A stretch of 8,207 nt of DNA, taken from assembly GCA_013361975.1 (NCBI GenBank), contig JABFXB010000326.1:1-8207 (forward strand), in the 5' to 3' direction. Origin of the DNA: Dermatophilaceae bacterium. Lineage in GTDB: Bacteria; Actinomycetota; Actinomycetes; Actinomycetales; Dermatophilaceae. This document shows positions 5,450 to 8,207 of this stretch, one piece after another. Position 1 is the stretch's first letter; every line of letters begins with the position of its first letter. Below the pieces are notes generated by a model. The model was given only the letters and a program-made list of their open reading frames with translations. It had not been told where the DNA came from and searched no databases. The position numbers were made by a program, and so were the translations under genes.

Positions 5450-6331
5450 CTAGGCGGTTTGTCCGATTCGTTCCGAACCCCACGGTCCGTACACGCGTTC
5501 GCTGTTCTCGGAGACCGCGCGACACAGGCTGGGCACGTCGATGTTGAGCACCCCGGCCATCGCTCTGATGGTCACCGGCACGAGGAACGAGGCGTTCGTC
5601 GCGCCGCGGTGCGGGGCCGGCGCGAGGTAGGGCGCGTCCGTCTCGACGAGCACCCGGTCGAGCGGAATCGCGGTCAGCGCGTCGCGCAGGTCACGGGCGT
5701 TCTTGAAGGTCACCGTGCCGGCGAAGCTGAGGTAGTAGCCGCGCTCGACGCACTCGCGCGCCATCGTCAGGCCGCCCGAGAAGCAGTGCAGCACCGTGTG
5801 CTCCGGCGCGCCCTCCTCCTCCAGGATGCGCAGCACGTCGTCGTGGGCGTCGCGGTCGTGGATCTGCAGGGCCTTGCCCAGCCGCTTGGCGAGGTCGATG
5901 TGCCAGCGGAAGCCGTCCTGCTGCACCCCGACCCCCTCGGGGCCGGTGCGGAAGTAGTCGAGCCCGGTCTCGCCGATGACACGGACGCGATCGTGGACCG
6001 CGTGGCGCTCGACGGTCGCGTATGCCGTCTCCAACGTCCCAGCGGCAGCGAGCTTGGGAACTTCGTTGGGGTGCAAGGCGATTCCGGCGACCAGCTCAGG
6101 GTGTCGCTCGATCGCGTCCATCGTGAACGCGATGCCGTCGAGGTCGCATCCCACCTGGACGAGCCGGGTCACACCGACCGCCCGCGCCCGCGTGATCGCG
6201 TCGGCGACGTCGAAGGGCTCGTCTCCCTCGCGCGTGATGTCGAGGTGGACGTGGTTGTCGACGACGTCGATGGGCAGCGGGTCGGGCAGGTGCTCCGGCA
6301 GTCCCCGCTGCCCCGACGCGTGCGGTGTCAT
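5450..6331 (-). CDS. tatD: TatD family metal-dependent deoxyribonuclease
   Basis: TatD proteins are TIM-barrel metallohydrolases that act as 3'-5' DNA exonucleases, linked to repair and DNA breakdown. The name comes from genetic linkage to tat export genes, not from an export role. This 293-residue protein shows the full ligand set: H27-x-H29 in DNHVHLD, Glu121 in GETGLDY, His158 in QIHDRD, His182 in HCFSGG, and Asp232 in VETDAPYLAP. About 20 residues precede the first motif, which is usual in actinobacterial members. The ATG overlaps the metG stop as ATGA, so translation is probably coupled to metG; the start has no strong Shine-Dalgarno of its own. The next gene is rpf in the same orientation, but a hairpin and a 185-base gap separate them. 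The family is certain. The physiological substrate is not shown by sequence. Confidence 0.95.
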   Translation of the reverse strand: MTPHASGQRGLPEHLPDPLPIDVVDNHVHLDITREGDEPFDVADAITRARAVGVTRLVQVGCDLDGIAFTMDAIERHPELVAGIALHPNEVPKLAAAGTLETAYATVERHAVHDRVRVIGETGLDYFRTGPEGVGVQQDGFRWHIDLAKRLGKALQIHDRDAHDDVLRILEEEGAPEHTVLHCFSGGLTMARECVERGYYLSFAGTVTFKNARDLRDALTAIPLDRVLVETDAPYLAPAPHRGATNASFLVPVTIRAMAGVLNIDVPSLCRAVSENSERVYGPWGSERIGQTA

Positions 6332-8184
6332 GCGCTCTGGGCCGGGTCCGTGGTGGCGGGCTCGGAGAGGCGTGCGCGCTCGGCCTCGATGACGGTGTCG
6401 GCGTCGAGCTTGGTGAACACGCCCGTGGGCTTCTTGATCGGCGTGCCGGGCACCACCGGTCGCGGCTCCCAGCGCGGCGTCGCGGTGTACTCGCCCGTGA
6501 TGACGGGGTAGGAGCGGCTCTCGTCGTCGAGGTCGCGCACGACGTCGAGGCGCGGCATCGGCATGAACTCGCCCTCGCCGCCGAGCACGGCGTGCACGCG
6601 GTTGGCGGCGTGCGGCAGGAACGGCGAGATGAGCGTGTTGATGTCGCTCACCGCCTGGACCAGCGTGTGGAGCACCGTCGCGAGCCGCTCGCGCTGGTCG
6701 TCGCCCTTGAGCTTGAACGGCTCGGTCTTCGACACGTACGCGTTCGCCTCGCCCACGACACGCATGACCTCCGCGAGCGCGGCCTTCTGGCGGTGCCGCT
6801 CGAGGTTGCCGCCGACGGTCGCGAAGGCGCCCCGCACGGTCGCGAGCAGCTCCTCGTCGACGGGCTCGACGGCATTCCGGCCCTGCGGGCCGGCTCCAGC
6901 CCTCGGGATCTCGCCGAAGCTCTTGGCGATCATGGCCGCCGTGCGGTTCACGAGGTTGCCCCACCCGGCGACGAGCTCGCTGTTGTTGCGCTGCACGAAC
7001 TCGGCCCAGGAGAAGTCGGCGTCCTGGTTCTCGGGCCCGGCCGCGCAGATGAAGTAGCGGATCGGGTCGGGGCCGTAGCGGGCGACGATGTCCTGGACGT
7101 AGATGACGTGCTTGCGGCTCGTCGAGAACTGCCTGCCCTCGAGCGTCATGAACTCCGACGCCACGACCTCGGTGGGCAGGTTGAGCTGGCCGTAGGAGCC
7201 GGGCTCACCACCCTTGTCGCCCTTGCCGGCGTAGCCGAGCAGCTCGGCCGGCCAGATCTGGCTGTGGAAGGTGATGTTGTCCTTGCCCTGGAAGTAGTAG
7301 GAGACGGCGCTCGGGTCGTTCCACCACTCTCGCCAACGGTCCTCCTGGCCCGGGCCGAGCCGGCGGGCCCACTCGATCGAGGCCGACAGGTAGCCGATGA
7401 CGGCGTCGAACCAGACGTAGAGCCGCTTGCTCGGGTTCTCCTCCCAGCCCTCGAGGGGGATCGGGATGCCCCAGTCGATGTCGCGCGTCATGGCGCGGGG
7501 GCGCACGTCCTTGAGGAGGTTCTTGGAGAACTTGATGACGTTGGGCCGCCACGTGCCGGAGGCCTCGCGGCCGTCGAGCCACTGCCCCAGCGCGTCGGCG
7601 AGCGCCGGCAGGTCGAGGAAGAAGTGCTGGGTCTCGATGAACTCGGGCGTCTCGCCGTTGATCTTGCTGCGCGGGTTGATCAGCTCGTCGGCGTCGAGCT
7701 GGTTGCCGCAGTTGTCGCACTGGTCGCCGCGCGCCTCGGGGAAGCCGCAGATCGGGCAGGTGCCCTCGATGTAGCGGTCGGGCAGGGTGCGGCCCGTCGA
7801 CGGGCTGATGGCGCCCTTCGTCGTCTGCTCGATCATGTAGCCGTTGGCGTGGACCTGGCGGAACATCTCCTGCACGACTGCGTAGTGGTTGCGCGTCGTG
7901 GTGCGGGTGAACAGGTCGTAGGACAGGCCGAGGTCGGTGAGGTCCTGGGCGATGACGGCGTTGTACTTGTCGACGAGCTGCTGCGGCGTGACGCCCTCCT
8001 CCTCGGCGAGGACGAGGATCGGCGTGCCGTGCTCGTCGGTGCCGCTCACCATCAGGACGTCGTGACCGGCCATCCGCATGTACCTGCTGAAGACGTCGGA
8101 GGGCACGCCGAACCCGGCCACGTGGCCGATGTGGCGCGGGCCGTTGGTGTACGGCCAGGCGACGGCAGACAGGACATTGCTCAT
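6328..8184 (-). CDS. metG: Methionyl-tRNA synthetase
   Basis: MetG charges tRNA-Met, both initiator and elongator, with methionine in the cytosol. The 618-residue class I enzyme carries HIGH at 18-21, a zinc knuckle in the connective peptide (Cys143, Cys146, Cys156, Cys159), WFDA at 258-261, and FSTSR at 353-357 in the place of KMSKS, a normal variant in this enzyme. The helical anticodon-binding domain follows, and the protein ends without a C-terminal Trbp111-like tRNA-binding domain. I chose ATG 8184, which puts HIGH at the family position. A TTG at 8193 would add only three residues and has no ribosome site. AGGA lies 9 bases before the ATG, and the same bases form a TAGGAT -10-like hexamer, so the mRNA may be leaderless. 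metG is the first gene of a metG-tatD unit, joined by a four-base overlap. Confidence 0.97.
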   Translation of the reverse strand: MSNVLSAVAWPYTNGPRHIGHVAGFGVPSDVFSRYMRMAGHDVLMVSGTDEHGTPILVLAEEEGVTPQQLVDKYNAVIAQDLTDLGLSYDLFTRTTTRNHYAVVQEMFRQVHANGYMIEQTTKGAISPSTGRTLPDRYIEGTCPICGFPEARGDQCDNCGNQLDADELINPRSKINGETPEFIETQHFFLDLPALADALGQWLDGREASGTWRPNVIKFSKNLLKDVRPRAMTRDIDWGIPIPLEGWEENPSKRLYVWFDAVIGYLSASIEWARRLGPGQEDRWREWWNDPSAVSYYFQGKDNITFHSQIWPAELLGYAGKGDKGGEPGSYGQLNLPTEVVASEFMTLEGRQFSTSRKHVIYVQDIVARYGPDPIRYFICAAGPENQDADFSWAEFVQRNNSELVAGWGNLVNRTAAMIAKSFGEIPRAGAGPQGRNAVEPVDEELLATVRGAFATVGGNLERHRQKAALAEVMRVVGEANAYVSKTEPFKLKGDDQRERLATVLHTLVQAVSDINTLISPFLPHAANRVHAVLGGEGEFMPMPRLDVVRDLDDESRSYPVITGEYTATPRWEPRPVVPGTPIKKPTGVFTKLDADTVIEAERARLSEPATTDPAQSA

Positions 8185-8192
8185 GGCGAGCA

Positions 8193-8198
8193 ATCCTA
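8193..8198 (-). promoter_or_regulatory. Candidate -10 element of metG, overlapping a weak Shine-Dalgarno
   Basis: TAGGAT fits TANNNT and ends 8 bases before the ATG at 8184. Its AGGA could instead be the ribosome binding site at 9-base spacing; the two readings exclude each other, because a transcript starting near the ATG would lack it. The -35 region is outside the window. Confidence 0.35.
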
Positions 8199-8207
8199 GG
8201 CGGGCCG

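Noticed and set aside
5291..6511. 406-codon open frame on the plus strand over the rpf leader and tatD
   Set aside because: It overlaps the clear TatD frame and the start of metG coding sequence, and has no recognisable motif.
8185..8193. TTG at 8193 as the metG start
   Set aside because: It adds only three residues, lacks a spaced ribosome site and lies inside the -10/Shine-Dalgarno-like element; ATG 8184 fits the family.
6325..8199. 624-codon open frame on the plus strand opposite metG
   Set aside because: It is nearly the same extent as metG on the opposite strand, with a repetitive acidic/Arg-rich product; the MetG motifs on the minus strand are decisive.

Overview
This window looks like a chromosomal housekeeping region of a high-GC Gram-positive bacterium (Actinomycetota). 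The support is the strong G/C bias at third codon positions, an RpfB-type resuscitation-promoting factor, an actinobacterial-style TatD with an N-terminal extension, and the order tatD - rpf - rsmA - ispE, which also occurs in mycobacteria (from memory, Rv1008-Rv1011 in M. tuberculosis). A Micrococcales member, perhaps Intrasporangiaceae, is my guess; only database comparison could settle it. I see no mobile element, CRISPR array, tRNA or rRNA.

All six genes are on the minus strand, so transcription runs from high to low coordinates. They are metG (methionyl-tRNA synthetase, 8184-6328), tatD (metal-dependent DNase, 6331-5450), rpf (cell-wall hydrolase, 5264-4116), rsmA/ksgA (16S rRNA dimethyltransferase, 4004-3057), ispE (isoprenoid precursor kinase, 3026-2088) and an ABC-F ATPase of the Uup/EttA kind (1970-114). 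No gene-free stretch exceeds 300 bases. The longest is 185 bases, between tatD and rpf.

The small non-coding gaps suggest four or five transcription units. metG and tatD overlap by four bases (ATGA) and are followed by a hairpin 10 bases after the tatD stop. rpf has its own leader and ends in a 16-bp stem with a U tract, a strong intrinsic terminator. rsmA and ispE are 30 bases apart, and each has a TAGGGT -10-like hexamer 6-7 bases before its ATG. The ABC-F gene has the same hexamer 9 bases before its ATG, and metG has TAGGAT 8 bases before its ATG. This is the layout of leaderless or near-leaderless actinobacterial mRNAs.

Most genes serve translation: charging tRNA-Met, maturing the 30S subunit and, probably, rescuing or gating ribosomes. 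ispE feeds isoprenoid and so undecaprenyl-phosphate synthesis, and Rpf remodels the peptidoglycan built on that lipid. The less ordinary features are a 35-bp-per-arm inverted repeat after the ABC-F gene, a 23-base sequence shared by the rsmA and ABC-F promoter regions (in one copy forming an arm of the rpf terminator), and an rpf start with no ATG, preceded by an in-frame ATG cut off by a single TAG. I do not see a new multi-gene system here.
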